Counted from the first letter of the stretch, positions 1 through 9,664 are shown. The stretch: 64,000 nucleotides of DNA from CALVGQ01 sp964370435 (GCA_964370435.1 CAYJJG010000005.1:50221-114220), one strand, 5' to 3'. Program-made: numbers and translations. Notes: generated by a model from the sequence alone, not told the origin.

Positions 1-655
1 ATTCATATTGTTTCGGTGTAAAATACTCAAGATTAGTATCATAAATTTCTTCAGGCATTGATTCTACCAGTAGTGGAAAAAGCATCATTTTACGGTGCAC
101 TAAAGGAGTATATATCGAATAGTTATGTGCTATTTTTTCAAGTCGATTTAATGACTGTTTTTGTTGATATATTTCTTTTAAATCAACAATTGGATCACTA
201 TAGTACAATTGAATTTTTAACATTAGCTCTGATTCAATCATTGATACCAAACCTTCAAGCACTTCCATATAATCCTTGGATTGAATAAGCAAGTAACAAT
301 GACTAGAAAATACAGCTAATTCATAAGGTGGTATTATAATTTGAACAATCAAATCATACAGCGATTTAGAATATGGCAGTTGTACTAGAACCCAACTTTT
401 CTCATTATAGCGCTCGTCTAAGGCTATAGCATTTCCCTCACCTTTTAACACTTTTTCAAAAAGAGAGGCAGATACTGCATCTGAACTCAAAGTAACTAAA
501 ATTTGTTTAATAGTTTCAATTACTTCTTTGCTTACTTCTTTATTAGCATAAATATTCTTATTTGAAATAGTCGCAACAAAAAAAGGATATCCTTGTTGAT
601 GATCGCTTAATTCAATAGAAAATAATTTTGAAATTTGATTTAAAGTATCCTTCAT
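1..655 (-). CDS. Putative PucR/CdaR-like transcriptional regulator, N-terminal part (cut by window edge)
   Basis: An open frame on the minus strand starts at the ATG at 655, preceded by AAGGTGAT at a good distance, and stays open for 218 codons to the left edge of the window. The protein begins MKDTLNQISKLFSIEL. It has no signal peptide or membrane segment. The layout, an amino-terminal 100-150 residue sensor-like part followed by a stretch containing DLKEIYQQKQSLNRLEK and LLVESMPEEIYD, resembles the middle of PucR/CdaR-type regulators whose helix-turn-helix lies at the C-terminus; that C-terminal part is outside the window, so the function is an inference. It is transcribed divergently from the LacI-type repressor with about 230 bases between them. 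It could instead be an uncharacterised sensor protein. Confidence 0.5.
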   Translation of the reverse strand, partial: MKDTLNQISKLFSIELSDHQQGYPFFVATISNKNIYANKEVSKEVIETIKQILVTLSSDAVSASLFEKVLKGEGNAIALDERYNEKSWVLVQLPYSKSLYDLIVQIIIPPYELAVFSSHCYLLIQSKDYMEVLEGLVSMIESELMLKIQLYYSDPIVDLKEIYQQKQSLNRLEKIAHNYSIYTPLVHRKMMLFPLLVESMPEEIYDTNLEYFTPKQYE

Positions 656-884
656 TTTTATCACCTTCTATATTTTACCACAAGCTATAATACTTTAACA
701 ATCTTGAGCTAAATACCTTCTAGATAATTTTTTGTAATTATTTAAATCATTATATATCAAGATGGTGTATTACTACAAATCCATATAATATATGCCGTTT
801 CATTAACAATTAAGATAAAGAATTAGTTAAAATTCATTGTCAGTATATAAAGAATTTGATAAAATAGAAGAAAGAGGAACTCTT

Positions 885-1877
885 ATGACAATAACTATTA
901 AAGATGTAGCTAAAGAAGCTGGTGTTTCAACAGGTACTGTATCAAAGGTTTTAAAGAATTATCCTAATATTTCTGAAGAAACTAAGAAAAAGGTACATGC
1001 TGCGGTAAAAAAATTAAACTATGTCCCTAACTACAGTGCAAGTATCTTATCTAGCAAAAACAATACTAAAGTGGCCATTTATATTAATATTAATGATCAA
1101 ATCCAAGCAGTCGATGAAATTAATATGCAATATATTCTTGGTGCCTTTTCTAAAGCAAAAGAAATTGGTTTAGATATTGTAACTATTTTTAATGATTCAG
1201 TAAGTAACTATAACGCTGAAGAGTTAACCCATTATTTAATAGCTCAAGGAATTAATGGTATTGTTATTTATGGACTCAACAAAGAAGACAGTGTTATTCA
1301 TGAATTAATTGATTCTAAACGTTTTTATATCACTGTAATTGATGCTCCAGCTCAAAATGAAAAAACTTCAAGTGTAATGGTAGATCATGTACATGGACAA
1401 TATGATGTAGCTAAAAAACTAATTCAACCCAACAATCGTAATAAAATGCTATATTTAGCTGGTAAGAAAAATGGTTATGTAACTGATATGCGTATTCAAG
1501 GGATAAAAAAATTACAAGAAGACTACAAATTTGAATTAGATATTGTATATGCTGATTTTAGCGAGAAGAAAGCATATGAACTTACTTTGAAACATGCGAG
1601 TGACTATGATTTAATTGTCTGTGCATCAGATTTAATGGCCATCGGTGCAGTCAATGCCTTAATTTTTATGAATATCTTTAGAAGATGTTGTGGATATGAT
1701 GGGATTACCTTAATGGCCTACTCAGGTAAGCAGATGTATACTTGTATACAAAACTTTAAAGAAGTATCAAAGCGAGGTATAGAAGAAATTCAAAAATTAA
1801 TTAATGGAGCTCCTCCACAAAGTATCTTACTCGACTATGAAGTAAACATCCTTCACTATCGTGATATTATTCAATAA
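885..1877 (+). CDS. LacI-family transcriptional repressor, probably of the maltodextrin regulon (MalR-like)
   Basis: A 330-residue LacI/GalR-type protein, the usual length for the family. The N-terminus is a classic LacI helix-turn-helix with hinge: TIKDVAKEAGVSTGTVSKVL followed by NISEETKKKV and LNYVPNYSA. The rest is a periplasmic-binding-protein-like effector domain. I start at the ATG at 885, which has AGAAAGAGG upstream and gives the standard family N-terminus; an in-frame upstream GTC/TTG extension of 16 residues has no support. It lies directly upstream of glgP and faces the convergent mal cluster. Operators with the LacI-family core AAAACGTTTT occur in front of both glgP and malE, so it most likely represses maltodextrin uptake and breakdown in the absence of inducer; the ligand is inferred from context only. 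Confidence 0.85.
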   Translation: MTITIKDVAKEAGVSTGTVSKVLKNYPNISEETKKKVHAAVKKLNYVPNYSASILSSKNNTKVAIYININDQIQAVDEINMQYILGAFSKAKEIGLDIVTIFNDSVSNYNAEELTHYLIAQGINGIVIYGLNKEDSVIHELIDSKRFYITVIDAPAQNEKTSSVMVDHVHGQYDVAKKLIQPNNRNKMLYLAGKKNGYVTDMRIQGIKKLQEDYKFELDIVYADFSEKKAYELTLKHASDYDLIVCASDLMAIGAVNALIFMNIFRRCCGYDGITLMAYSGKQMYTCIQNFKEVSKRGIEEIQKLINGAPPQSILLDYEVNILHYRDIIQ

Positions 1878-1886
1878 CAAAACATT

Positions 1887-1917
1887 AAACTAAACCCAAC
1901 AACCAGGTTTAGTTTTT
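1887..1917 (+). terminator. Rho-independent terminator after the LacI-type repressor gene
   Basis: A perfect 10-bp stem AAACTAAACC / GGTTTAGTTT (1887-1896 and 1906-1915) with a 9-base loop runs into a T-rich tail. It starts 9 bases after the repressor stop codon and separates repressor transcription from the glgP promoter. Confidence 0.85.
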
Positions 1918-1940
1918 ATTATAAAACTAGGAATTATCAC

Positions 1941-1969
1941 TTGCGGAAAACGTTTTCCTATGCTATCCT
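1941..1969 (+). promoter_or_regulatory. glgP promoter with LacI-type operator in the spacer
   Basis: A possible -35 TTGCGG (1941-1946) and -10 TATCCT (1964-1969) are separated by exactly 17 bases. The perfect 14-bp palindrome GGAAAACGTTTTCC (1945-1958) fills the -35/spacer region, so a bound repressor would block RNA polymerase directly. The -35 and -10 matches are only partial; the palindrome is unambiguous. Confidence 0.7.
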
Positions 1970-1989
1970 TTCCATGTGAGGTAAATATT

Positions 1990-4239
1990 ATGAATATTAA
2001 AAATCAATTAGAAAGTTTATTAAATCAACCTATAGGTGATGCAAGTAATGAAGCTATCTATGAAGCTTTATTAACGTACACACAAACAAAAACACAAGAA
2101 CTACAACCTAACTATGGAAAAAGAAAACTTTATTACATTAGTGCTGAGTTTTTAATTGGCAAGCTACTTTCCAATAACTTAATTAATTTAGGTATCTATG
2201 ATGAAGTAAAAGAGGTTCTACTGCAACACAATAAAAATTTACAGGAAATTGAAGAAATTGAACCTGAACCCTCGCTAGGTAATGGTGGTTTAGGTCGATT
2301 AGCTGCTTGTTTTTTAGATTCTATTGCAACATTAGGGTTAAACGGTGATGGAATAGGAATAAATTATCACTTCGGACTTTTTAAACAAATTTTCACTAAT
2401 AACAAACAGGATGAACAACCCAATCCTTGGCTTTCTAACCCTTCATGGCTAAGAGATACTAATATGAAATTTACAGTACCTTTTAAGAATTTTTCAATTA
2501 AAGGAAAACTATACGATTTAGACATTATTGGATACAACAAGGGTAAAAATCAATTACATCTTTTTGATGTAGAAACCATTGATGAGAGCATCGTAAAAGA
2601 AGGAATTACTTTTGATAAAGAAGCAATAGAAAAGAATCTAACCCTTTTCTTATATCCTGATGATAGTGATGAAAACGGGCATTTACTACGCATCTATCAA
2701 CAATACTTTATGGTAAGTTGTGGTGCCCAATATATTTTAAACCAACTTAAAAAAGAAGGTAAATCACTAAAAGAATTAGATAAGCATGTAGTTATTCAAA
2801 TCAACGATACTCACCCTTCACTAGTTATTCCTGAATTAATTCGTTTAATGGGATTAGAAGGCATAAGTATGAACGAAGCTGCCGCTATTGTTTCAAAAAC
2901 ATGCGCCTATACTAATCATACTATCTTATCTGAAGCTTTGGAGAAATGGCCACTTTCTTACTTAGAAGAAGTTACACCTGGATTAATTGATATTATCCAT
3001 TTCCTAAATAATCAAGTAAAGACAAAATACAATAACCCTAAAGTTGCTATTATTGATGAAACTGATCGCGTTCATATGGCTAGAATTGATATGCATTATG
3101 GATTTAGTATTAATGGTGTAGCTGCAATTCATACTGATATCTTAAAAGAAACAGAATTAAATGATTTTTATAAATTATATCCTGAGAAGTTCAACAATAA
3201 AACTAATGGAATCACCTTTAGACGTTGGCTTATGCATACTAATCCTGAATTATCTAATTACATTACTAGTTTAATTGGTGATGAATGGAAAGAAGATGCT
3301 GAAAAACTAGAAGATTTATTGCAATTTATTAATGATGAAACTGTCCTTAATACCATAGCTAACATCAAGGCAACACGCAAACAAAATCTTGCTAAAACGC
3401 TATTACAAAAAGAAGGTATTACTTTACGCGAAAATGCAGTGATTTCAATTCAAATTAAGCGACTTCATGAATATAAACGTCAACAAATGAATGCCTTATA
3501 TATTATCTATAAATATTTACAAATCAAACAAGGTTATATACCTAAACGCCCTATTACGATGATATTTGGAGCTAAAGCTGCTCCTGCTTATACTATTGCT
3601 AAAGACATTATTCATCTATTACTATGTCTATCTAAATTAATTGAAAATGATAAAGACGTGGCACCGCATTTACAAGTAATCATGGTAGAAAATTATAATG
3701 TTACTTATGCAGAAAAATTGATTCCAGCTGCTGACATTTCTGAGCAGATATCTTTAGCTTCTAAAGAAGCTAGTGGTACAGGTAATATGAAGTTCATGTT
3801 AAATGGTGCTATAACTCTAGGAACACTAGATGGAGCCAATGTAGAGATCAGTGAACTTGTAAAAGACAATATCTTCTTGTTTGGTGAAAATGCCGATCAA
3901 GTTATTGAACATTACGAGAAACAAGATTATAGTTCTAAAGCAATTTATGAAGAAAATAAAGATGTAAAAGAAATGGTTGATTTCATCTTATCTGATGCTG
4001 TATTAGCATATGGTGATAAAGAAAATCTAGCACGCTTACATCATGAATTAGTAAGCAAGGATTGGTTTATGACTTTATTAGATTTAAAGGCATATATCCA
4101 AGTTAAAGAACAAATGTTAGATGCTTATGAAGATCAAGAAAAATGGAAAAAGATGATGCTAATTAATATAGCAAAAGCTGGATTCTTCTCTTCAGATCGA
4201 ACAATCTCTCAATATAATCAAGATATTTGGAAGTTATAA
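1990..4239 (+). CDS. glgP: Glycogen/maltodextrin phosphorylase
   Basis: A GT35 alpha-glucan phosphorylase of 749 residues that releases glucose 1-phosphate from alpha-1,4-glucans in the cytoplasm. Family hallmarks are visible: the N-terminal YYISAEFLIGKLL, EPEPSLGNGGLGRLAACFLD, the glucan/phosphate region RLHEYKRQQMNALYI, and the pyridoxal-phosphate site EASGTGNMKFMLNGA, in which the Schiff-base lysine is about residue 601. The start is the ATG at 1990 with GTGAGGT seven bases upstream; an in-frame ATG at 1960 would place the start inside the promoter. It is slightly shorter than the roughly 800 residues of enteric and Bacillus enzymes. With 4-alpha-glucanotransferase and MalEFG nearby and no glycogen synthesis genes in view, maltodextrin breakdown is the likely main role. 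The upstream operator indicates control by the adjacent LacI-type repressor. Confidence 0.93.
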   Translation: MNIKNQLESLLNQPIGDASNEAIYEALLTYTQTKTQELQPNYGKRKLYYISAEFLIGKLLSNNLINLGIYDEVKEVLLQHNKNLQEIEEIEPEPSLGNGGLGRLAACFLDSIATLGLNGDGIGINYHFGLFKQIFTNNKQDEQPNPWLSNPSWLRDTNMKFTVPFKNFSIKGKLYDLDIIGYNKGKNQLHLFDVETIDESIVKEGITFDKEAIEKNLTLFLYPDDSDENGHLLRIYQQYFMVSCGAQYILNQLKKEGKSLKELDKHVVIQINDTHPSLVIPELIRLMGLEGISMNEAAAIVSKTCAYTNHTILSEALEKWPLSYLEEVTPGLIDIIHFLNNQVKTKYNNPKVAIIDETDRVHMARIDMHYGFSINGVAAIHTDILKETELNDFYKLYPEKFNNKTNGITFRRWLMHTNPELSNYITSLIGDEWKEDAEKLEDLLQFINDETVLNTIANIKATRKQNLAKTLLQKEGITLRENAVISIQIKRLHEYKRQQMNALYIIYKYLQIKQGYIPKRPITMIFGAKAAPAYTIAKDIIHLLLCLSKLIENDKDVAPHLQVIMVENYNVTYAEKLIPAADISEQISLASKEASGTGNMKFMLNGAITLGTLDGANVEISELVKDNIFLFGENADQVIEHYEKQDYSSKAIYEENKDVKEMVDFILSDAVLAYGDKENLARLHHELVSKDWFMTLLDLKAYIQVKEQMLDAYEDQEKWKKMMLINIAKAGFFSSDRTISQYNQDIWKL

Positions 4240-4244
4240 TAAAC

Positions 4245-4357
4245 AAAAAAAGATAGCGATAATTATTGATACAACCCCACTAAAATAAACAAACGAAATA
4301 AATAAAATCTCGTAAGTCTATGGTGGTGGGATTGAATCTTAGTATCCTATCTTTTTA
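4245..4357. terminator. Bidirectional terminator-like inverted repeat with a long, itself structured loop
   Basis: Between the convergent glgP and malQ genes, AAAAAGATAG (4247-4256) pairs with CTATCTTTTT (4348-4357). Inside lie two further nested pairings, GATAC (4268-4272) with GTATC (4342-4346), and AACCCCAC (4273-4280) with the near match GTGGGATT (4326-4333). Poly-T follows the stem on both strands, so it can end transcripts from either side, but the loop of about 90 bases is much longer than needed. It could be a small structured RNA. Confidence 0.55.
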
Positions 4358-4373
4358 CTTTTATCACTATAGT

Positions 4374-5810
4374 CTAGCGATTTGCCTTTTTAATCATGGC
4401 TTTAATTTTAGGTAGTACTGTATCAAATTCACTGAAATCTTTCATTTTATAACACCAATTAGGTTCTCCAACCGTTCCCGGGAAATTCATTCGACTTAGT
4501 TCGTTTTTATGAAGTAAATCAGTCATGGGAACAACTGCAACTTTTGCCTTAGTATCAAAAGTATATTGAATTAAATTATCGATACGATTAGAAATATAAC
4601 CATGCTTTTTAAAGTATGCTTTAATATTAGATAAATCTTTAGACTTCATATTCTTGAACCAATAATTTAGTGTCTCATTATCATGAGTTCCTGTATAAGC
4701 TAAAAGATGTTCCTTATCTAGCATCTTTTTTTCTGTATCAAAAGAATGCTGTACAATGCGCATACCCATCAAATTATAATGATCTCTTAATTCTAAAACT
4801 TGAGGGCGTAAGTCTCCCAAGTCCTCTACAACAATACGAATATCAGGATAAACTTCAAAAACTCTATCAAACAAATCATATCCTGGTGCCTCAACCCATT
4901 CACCCTCAATAGCTGTTTCACAACTTGCTGGAATCTTCCAATAAGTATCAAAGGCTCTAAAGTGATCTATTCGAATTTCATCAAATAACTGTGCACTATA
5001 ATTTAATCGTTGTAGCCAAAAATCAAAGCCATCCTTTTTAATTTGATCCCAATCATAAATGGGATTACCCCATCGTTGCCCTAATTCACTAAAGTAATCT
5101 GGCGGTACACCTGCTATAAATGTAGGTCTTCCATCCTTATCTAAAATAAATCCTTCTTGATAACTCCATACATCTAAGGAGTCTATACCGACATAGATAG
5201 GGATATCCCCCATAATATCAACACCCTTAGCATTGGCATACTTTCTAAGTTTCATCCACTGTAGTACTAATATATATTGAATAAATTGTTCATATTTTAT
5301 CTGATCTTCATACGGGCTTAAGTCAAAGGACCTATCTTTTATCCAGTTCTTTTGATTACTTGGCCACTGGTTCCAACACTGCATTTCATTTTGTTTTTTA
5401 AGTGTTAAAAATACAGCATATTCCTTAACCCATTTTTGTTCAATAAATCCAAGATAATCATCTGTCTCTACAAAGTTTAAAAAAGCCTTTTTTAAATACT
5501 TTTCTTTATGTTTTCTAGCTCCTTGATAGTCGATTTTACGACTTCGTGGCTTATAAGGACGTATAGTATTTAATAGTCCTTCATCTCTCAGTAAATCAAG
5601 GCTAATATAGAGTTCATCCATCGCCATAGATGAATAAGGCTGATAAGGCGAATTACCAAATCCTAGTGGATTTAAAGGCAAAATTTGCCATATTTTAAAT
5701 CCTGCTTCTACTATTTTATCTATAAATTGGTAACTCGTGTATCCAAAGTCACCAATTCCATAATCTGATGGAATTGCAGAAACCGGCATCAATATACCTG
5801 CTTTCCTCAT
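4374..5810 (-). CDS. malQ: 4-alpha-glucanotransferase (amylomaltase)
   Basis: A 478-residue GH77 enzyme that transfers maltosyl and longer glucan units between maltodextrins in the cytoplasm, producing glucose and chains long enough for the phosphorylase. GH77 signatures are present: the N-terminal GILMPVSAIPSDYGIGDFG, IWQILPLNP, DIPIYVGIDSLDVW, the nucleophile region RIDHFRAFDTYW, VEDLGDL carrying the acid/base glutamate, and YTGTHDNET with the third carboxylate. The length is normal for bacterial amylomaltases. It is the last gene of the malE-malF-malG-amylase-malQ run; its ribosome binding site AGGAGG lies within the last codons of the amylase gene, whose stop is 3 bases upstream, which indicates translational coupling. 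Confidence 0.95.
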   Translation of the reverse strand: MRKAGILMPVSAIPSDYGIGDFGYTSYQFIDKIVEAGFKIWQILPLNPLGFGNSPYQPYSSMAMDELYISLDLLRDEGLLNTIRPYKPRSRKIDYQGARKHKEKYLKKAFLNFVETDDYLGFIEQKWVKEYAVFLTLKKQNEMQCWNQWPSNQKNWIKDRSFDLSPYEDQIKYEQFIQYILVLQWMKLRKYANAKGVDIMGDIPIYVGIDSLDVWSYQEGFILDKDGRPTFIAGVPPDYFSELGQRWGNPIYDWDQIKKDGFDFWLQRLNYSAQLFDEIRIDHFRAFDTYWKIPASCETAIEGEWVEAPGYDLFDRVFEVYPDIRIVVEDLGDLRPQVLELRDHYNLMGMRIVQHSFDTEKKMLDKEHLLAYTGTHDNETLNYWFKNMKSKDLSNIKAYFKKHGYISNRIDNLIQYTFDTKAKVAVVPMTDLLHKNELSRMNFPGTVGEPNWCYKMKDFSEFDTVLPKIKAMIKKANR

Positions 5811-5813
5811 ATC

Positions 5814-7322
5814 TTAACCTCCTATTTGTATTACCATAGATGAGTATGGTGCTAACTTCGCAATATTATTTTCAATTTTATTTGCTTCAAAATCATTTAA
5901 ACTATCACTTTTAATATAATCATATGGAATAGTATACTGTACACTTTGATCAGAAAAATTATGTAAAACAATAATTTTCTCATCCTCACTTTCATGCAGC
6001 ATTGCATATAGTGCAGAATCTTCTACCTCTAGTTTTGTGATTGCTCCACTTTCAAAACAAGCATATTGATTTCTAAGTGTAATCGCCTCTAAATAATGAT
6101 TAAGCATAGCATCATCTTCTTCTAATTGACTTTGAACACTAGTTTCTATTTGATTGGTATAATCACTACCTGGTGGATAATTACATAATCCTTCTTCATT
6201 TTTATCGCCCCATAACATAGGCAAACGTTTATTAGGATCATTCCCACTTCCTAGCATCCCAATTTCTTCACCATAATAAAGAAATATTTTCCCTTTGCTT
6301 AGTAAAAGAACATCAATCAATAATCTTTGTTTTTCCTCAAAAGCTTTAAAAAAGCCACCACTTCTACCTTGATCATGATTAGATATAAATATACTATCCG
6401 TAATATCTTCATCAATAGTATGAAGCTCTTGGTCATGATTATCAAACCATGTAGCTAAACTTTCACCATTTCCATTTCTTATATTGGTTACTATTTTACC
6501 ATCAGTACTTGAAGCAGGAAAGTTAAATAAACTATCAATTCCACTCTCGTAGTGGGTATATATAGTTTGTGCATCACTCCATACTTCACCTACTAAAAAG
6601 GCATCTGGGTTAACTTGTTTTACCATTGATTCAAACCAACTTAGAAATTCATTGGTTTTACTACTTTGTGCGTAATAATGCATAGCTGCATCTAAGCGAA
6701 AACCAGCTACCCCTTTATCTAGCCAAAATGTAGCAATATCTTCTATGTGTGCTCTTACTTCAGAATTATCTAAATTTAAATCAGGCATAGTATCAGTAAA
6801 TACTGCCTCATAATATAAATTTTCCTGTATTTTGACTGTATGATTTTGAGCCTCACTATAGAAATGATAATAGTCACATTTACTATCACTACTATCACAT
6901 TGATAATTCATTGCCTGTGTTTTAGCCTCAATAAACCAAGGATGTTCACTAGATGTGTGATTTAAAACTAAATCGATGATAATATCAATATTATATTTTT
7001 CTGCTTCTTGTATTAGTTGTTCAAAATCTTCCATTGTTCCAAAATCAGCATCTATTTCATAATAATCCTTAACATCGTATTTATGATAAGTATCACTAGG
7101 ATGGATAGGAGTTAGCCAAATACCTTCAATCTGAAGTTGATTTAGATAAGGTAACTTCGCTGTGATACCTTTTAAATCTCCGATACCATCTTCATTACTA
7201 TCATAAAATGAACCTACAAATATTTGATAATAGATAGAACTATTTTCATTACTAACTATGCTAGTTTGAGGTTGACATCCCAACAAACACATTACAATCA
7301 GGATAACAACAATCTTTTTCAT
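5814..7322 (-). CDS. GH13 alpha-amylase-type lipoprotein (maltodextrin glucosidase/amylase)
   Basis: A 502-residue GH13 hydrolase with a lipoprotein signal: a hydrophobic stretch ending LLGC, so Cys16 is the likely lipidation site, placing the enzyme on the outer face of the membrane. The four conserved GH13 regions are intact: DLVLNH (about 117-122), GFRLDAA with nucleophile Asp211, FLVGEVW with acid/base Glu246, and FISNHD with Asp317. It would trim starch or maltodextrins next to the MalE-binding protein and MalFG permease. Its start overlaps the malG stop (TAATG) and its end overlaps the malQ ribosome binding site, so it is inside the operon. The exact specificity (alpha-amylase, neopullulanase-like or oligo-1,6-glucosidase) cannot be decided from the sequence alone. 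Confidence 0.9.
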   Translation of the reverse strand: MKKIVVILIVMCLLGCQPQTSIVSNENSSIYYQIFVGSFYDSNEDGIGDLKGITAKLPYLNQLQIEGIWLTPIHPSDTYHKYDVKDYYEIDADFGTMEDFEQLIQEAEKYNIDIIIDLVLNHTSSEHPWFIEAKTQAMNYQCDSSDSKCDYYHFYSEAQNHTVKIQENLYYEAVFTDTMPDLNLDNSEVRAHIEDIATFWLDKGVAGFRLDAAMHYYAQSSKTNEFLSWFESMVKQVNPDAFLVGEVWSDAQTIYTHYESGIDSLFNFPASSTDGKIVTNIRNGNGESLATWFDNHDQELHTIDEDITDSIFISNHDQGRSGGFFKAFEEKQRLLIDVLLLSKGKIFLYYGEEIGMLGSGNDPNKRLPMLWGDKNEEGLCNYPPGSDYTNQIETSVQSQLEEDDAMLNHYLEAITLRNQYACFESGAITKLEVEDSALYAMLHESEDEKIIVLHNFSDQSVQYTIPYDYIKSDSLNDFEANKIENNIAKLAPYSSMVIQIGG

Positions 7323-8173
7323 TATCCTTTAGCTCCTCCAGCAGTAACACCACCTACATAATACTTCTGCATCTTTATAAACAAGATGGTTATTGGTATA
7401 GCAATTAATACTGCACCAGCACAAAACTGGGTAAAGTAAGTTTGAATATTTTCTCTAGACAACATTTGAAATAAACCCAGGGCTACTGTATAGTTTTGAT
7501 AATTATCTTTCATGATTACTGATACAAAGATAAAATCAACCCATGGAGCAATAAACGAGGTTAAAATCGTATATACTACAACTGGTTTACTCATAGGTAA
7601 TATAATTTTCCAAAACACTTGATTTTTAGTAGCACCATCAAGCAGTGCTGCTTCATCAATAGACTTAGGTACAGTATCAAAAAAGCCTTTGGCAATATAA
7701 TATCCCATCGCTGCTCCACCTGAATAAACTAAGATTAAGCTAAATAAACTTTGAGATAATCCTACTGCTTTTAAAATATGATAGATGGCTACCATAGACA
7801 TAAATCCTGGAAACATTCCAAGTACTAAGATAACATTCATTAACGGCTTGCGCGCTTTAAATCGTAGTCTTGAAAAAGCATAACTAGTTAATAAAACAAG
7901 TATAGTAGTGATTGCACAAGTAATCACCGCTACAAATAAAGTATTTAAGAACCATCTAGGATAATTAAACAAAGTGGTATCTGTAAAGAGTTTAGTATAA
8001 TTATCTAATGTGAATTCTTTTGGGATTAAATACTTAGTATAAGCACCAGGCTCTGCTCTAAAAGATTGAAGAATTAACCAAAAAATTGGAAACAACCAGA
8101 CTAAACTTAATACAGTTAACCCTGCATAAGTAAATCCATTCGATATTCTTTTTGTACGTGCTCTTGAACTCAT
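7322..8173 (-). CDS. malG: Maltodextrin ABC transporter permease MalG
   Basis: A 283-residue inner-membrane permease of the carbohydrate ABC importer family with about six transmembrane segments. The cytoplasmic coupling (EAA) loop reads DEAALLDGATKNQVFWKI followed by LPMSKP, the contact site for the ATPase. It pairs with MalF to form the membrane channel. The start overlaps the malF stop by four bases (ATGA), and the stop overlaps the amylase start by one base. No MalK/MsmX ATPase gene is present in the window, so the importer probably uses a shared ATPase encoded elsewhere, as is common in Bacillota. Confidence 0.92.
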   Translation of the reverse strand: MSSRARTKRISNGFTYAGLTVLSLVWLFPIFWLILQSFRAEPGAYTKYLIPKEFTLDNYTKLFTDTTLFNYPRWFLNTLFVAVITCAITTILVLLTSYAFSRLRFKARKPLMNVILVLGMFPGFMSMVAIYHILKAVGLSQSLFSLILVYSGGAAMGYYIAKGFFDTVPKSIDEAALLDGATKNQVFWKIILPMSKPVVVYTILTSFIAPWVDFIFVSVIMKDNYQNYTVALGLFQMLSRENIQTYFTQFCAGAVLIAIPITILFIKMQKYYVGGVTAGGAKG

Positions 8174-9564
8174 TGGAAATCACTCTCTCCTTTCACAGCT
8201 TTGGTGTTATTATAGGTTAACAACGAAACAAAGGCTAAAATCACAAATATAATAATTCCGATAGTACTTGCTAAGGCATAGTTTTGCTCATTAACAGTCA
8301 GTTTATATAGCCAGGTTACTAGTAAGTCCGTTTCTCCTGCTTGATATAAATCAAGTGACTTAGGATCACCACCAGTCAATAAGTAAATTACATTAAAGTT
8401 ATTTATATTAGCCATAAACTGGGTTATTAAATAGGGTGTAGTCACATGTAACATGTACGGAAGTGTTATTGCAAAAAATTGCTTCACTGGTGATGCTCCA
8501 TCAATTTTACTAGCTTCATATAAATCTTGTGGAATATTCATTAAGATCCCACTAGTAATCAACATAGTATAAGGAACACCTACCCATAAATTAATGACTA
8601 TAACGGTAATTTTAGCAACTGTACCATTAGTCAAGAATGGTATCGCATCACCAATTATTCCTAAATCTAGTAATACATTATTTAATGCACCACCATCAGC
8701 TAGTAATTTAGACATCAACATTAAACTAACAAATTGTGGTACTGCAATCGTAATAATAAAGATGGTACGCCACATTTTCTTAAATTTAATACCTTTTTTA
8801 TTAATAACGATTGCCAACAACATCCCAAATATATAGTTTAAGAAAGTTGCAAATATTGCCCAAACAATAGTCCATGCAAATAATCGTCCAAAAGTTTCTG
8901 TCCACATTGGATTTTGATAAAGCACTTGTTTAAAGTTTTCTAATCCAACCCAAGTAAATAAATTGCCTGGAGGCTGATGTAGTTTATCAAAATTTGTAAA
9001 TGCCATTAAAATCATAAATATTAATGGTACTACAGTAAATAAAAAAGTTAAAACTAGTGGTACAAACAATACAGTAATATGAAATTTAGAATCAAATAAA
9101 TCTGCCCACTCTTCTTTAAAGCTCTTTATATGCTCTTTATTTAATGCTTTAATTTGATTATTACGGGCTATTTTTATATTCATTAGATAGAGTACAAAAA
9201 TACCAATGCTTACTAATACTACACTAACACCAAATAAAAGTAGAAGCATCGAGTTATCGCCTTTAATAACCTCATATATCTGTAGCTCTTCATTCCAAAC
9301 TTCACCTTGTGTATTTATACCCAGTGTGGATAGCATAGATAAATAATACAAACCATTAGTTATCATAAAGTAAATATACGTTACTTGAATCATTAAAAAG
9401 ATTAATCCTTTCACAAGCTGATTTCTTGCGATCATACCAAATCCCATAATGAAATAACTTAATCTAGTAATCCAGTCACCATGAATAAAATAAGCAAAAA
9501 AGTTTACAAATCCATTCTTAATGGTTTTAAACCCTGATAAAACCTTGTTTAGTGCGTTTTTCAT
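8170..9564 (-). CDS. malF: Maltodextrin ABC transporter permease MalF
   Basis: A 464-residue permease partner of MalG. The C-terminal about 300 residues form the permease domain with the EAA loop EASKIDGASPVKQFFAITLP. The N-terminal 160 residues add extra membrane segments (around residues 30-85 and 105-130), as in the long MalF forms of Bacillota that carry additional N-terminal helices. Translation starts at the ATG at 9564 after AAGGGGTGATT. It lies 100 bases downstream of malE, across two hairpins that probably lower expression relative to the binding protein. The last four bases overlap the malG start. Confidence 0.9.
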   Translation of the reverse strand: MKNALNKVLSGFKTIKNGFVNFFAYFIHGDWITRLSYFIMGFGMIARNQLVKGLIFLMIQVTYIYFMITNGLYYLSMLSTLGINTQGEVWNEELQIYEVIKGDNSMLLLLFGVSVVLVSIGIFVLYLMNIKIARNNQIKALNKEHIKSFKEEWADLFDSKFHITVLFVPLVLTFLFTVVPLIFMILMAFTNFDKLHQPPGNLFTWVGLENFKQVLYQNPMWTETFGRLFAWTIVWAIFATFLNYIFGMLLAIVINKKGIKFKKMWRTIFIITIAVPQFVSLMLMSKLLADGGALNNVLLDLGIIGDAIPFLTNGTVAKITVIVINLWVGVPYTMLITSGILMNIPQDLYEASKIDGASPVKQFFAITLPYMLHVTTPYLITQFMANINNFNVIYLLTGGDPKSLDLYQAGETDLLVTWLYKLTVNEQNYALASTIGIIIFVILAFVSLLTYNNTKAVKGESDFQ

Positions 9565-9587
9565 TTAATCACCCCTTAAAATCTCAA

Positions 9588-9650
9588 CTATCTTTATAAA
9601 GATAGCTTTTTTAATTATTAAAAAGAAAGAGCACACCAAGTGGCGTGCTC
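9588..9650 (-). terminator. Intercistronic hairpins between malE and malF (partial terminator / mRNA stabiliser)
   Basis: Read on the minus strand, a GC-rich stem GAGCACGCC / GGTGTGCTC (9629-9650, loop ACTT) is followed by a T-rich run, typical of a leaky terminator behind a highly expressed binding-protein gene. A second perfect palindrome CTATCTTTATAAAGATAG lies at 9588-9605. Together they explain how malE could be made in excess over malFG. Confidence 0.7.
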
Positions 9651-9664
9651 CGTATATCTAGAAT

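Noticed and set aside
58..288. Plus-strand 76-codon open frame
   Set aside because: It lies opposite the better supported minus-strand regulator gene (1-655), has no ribosome binding site and no recognisable protein pattern.
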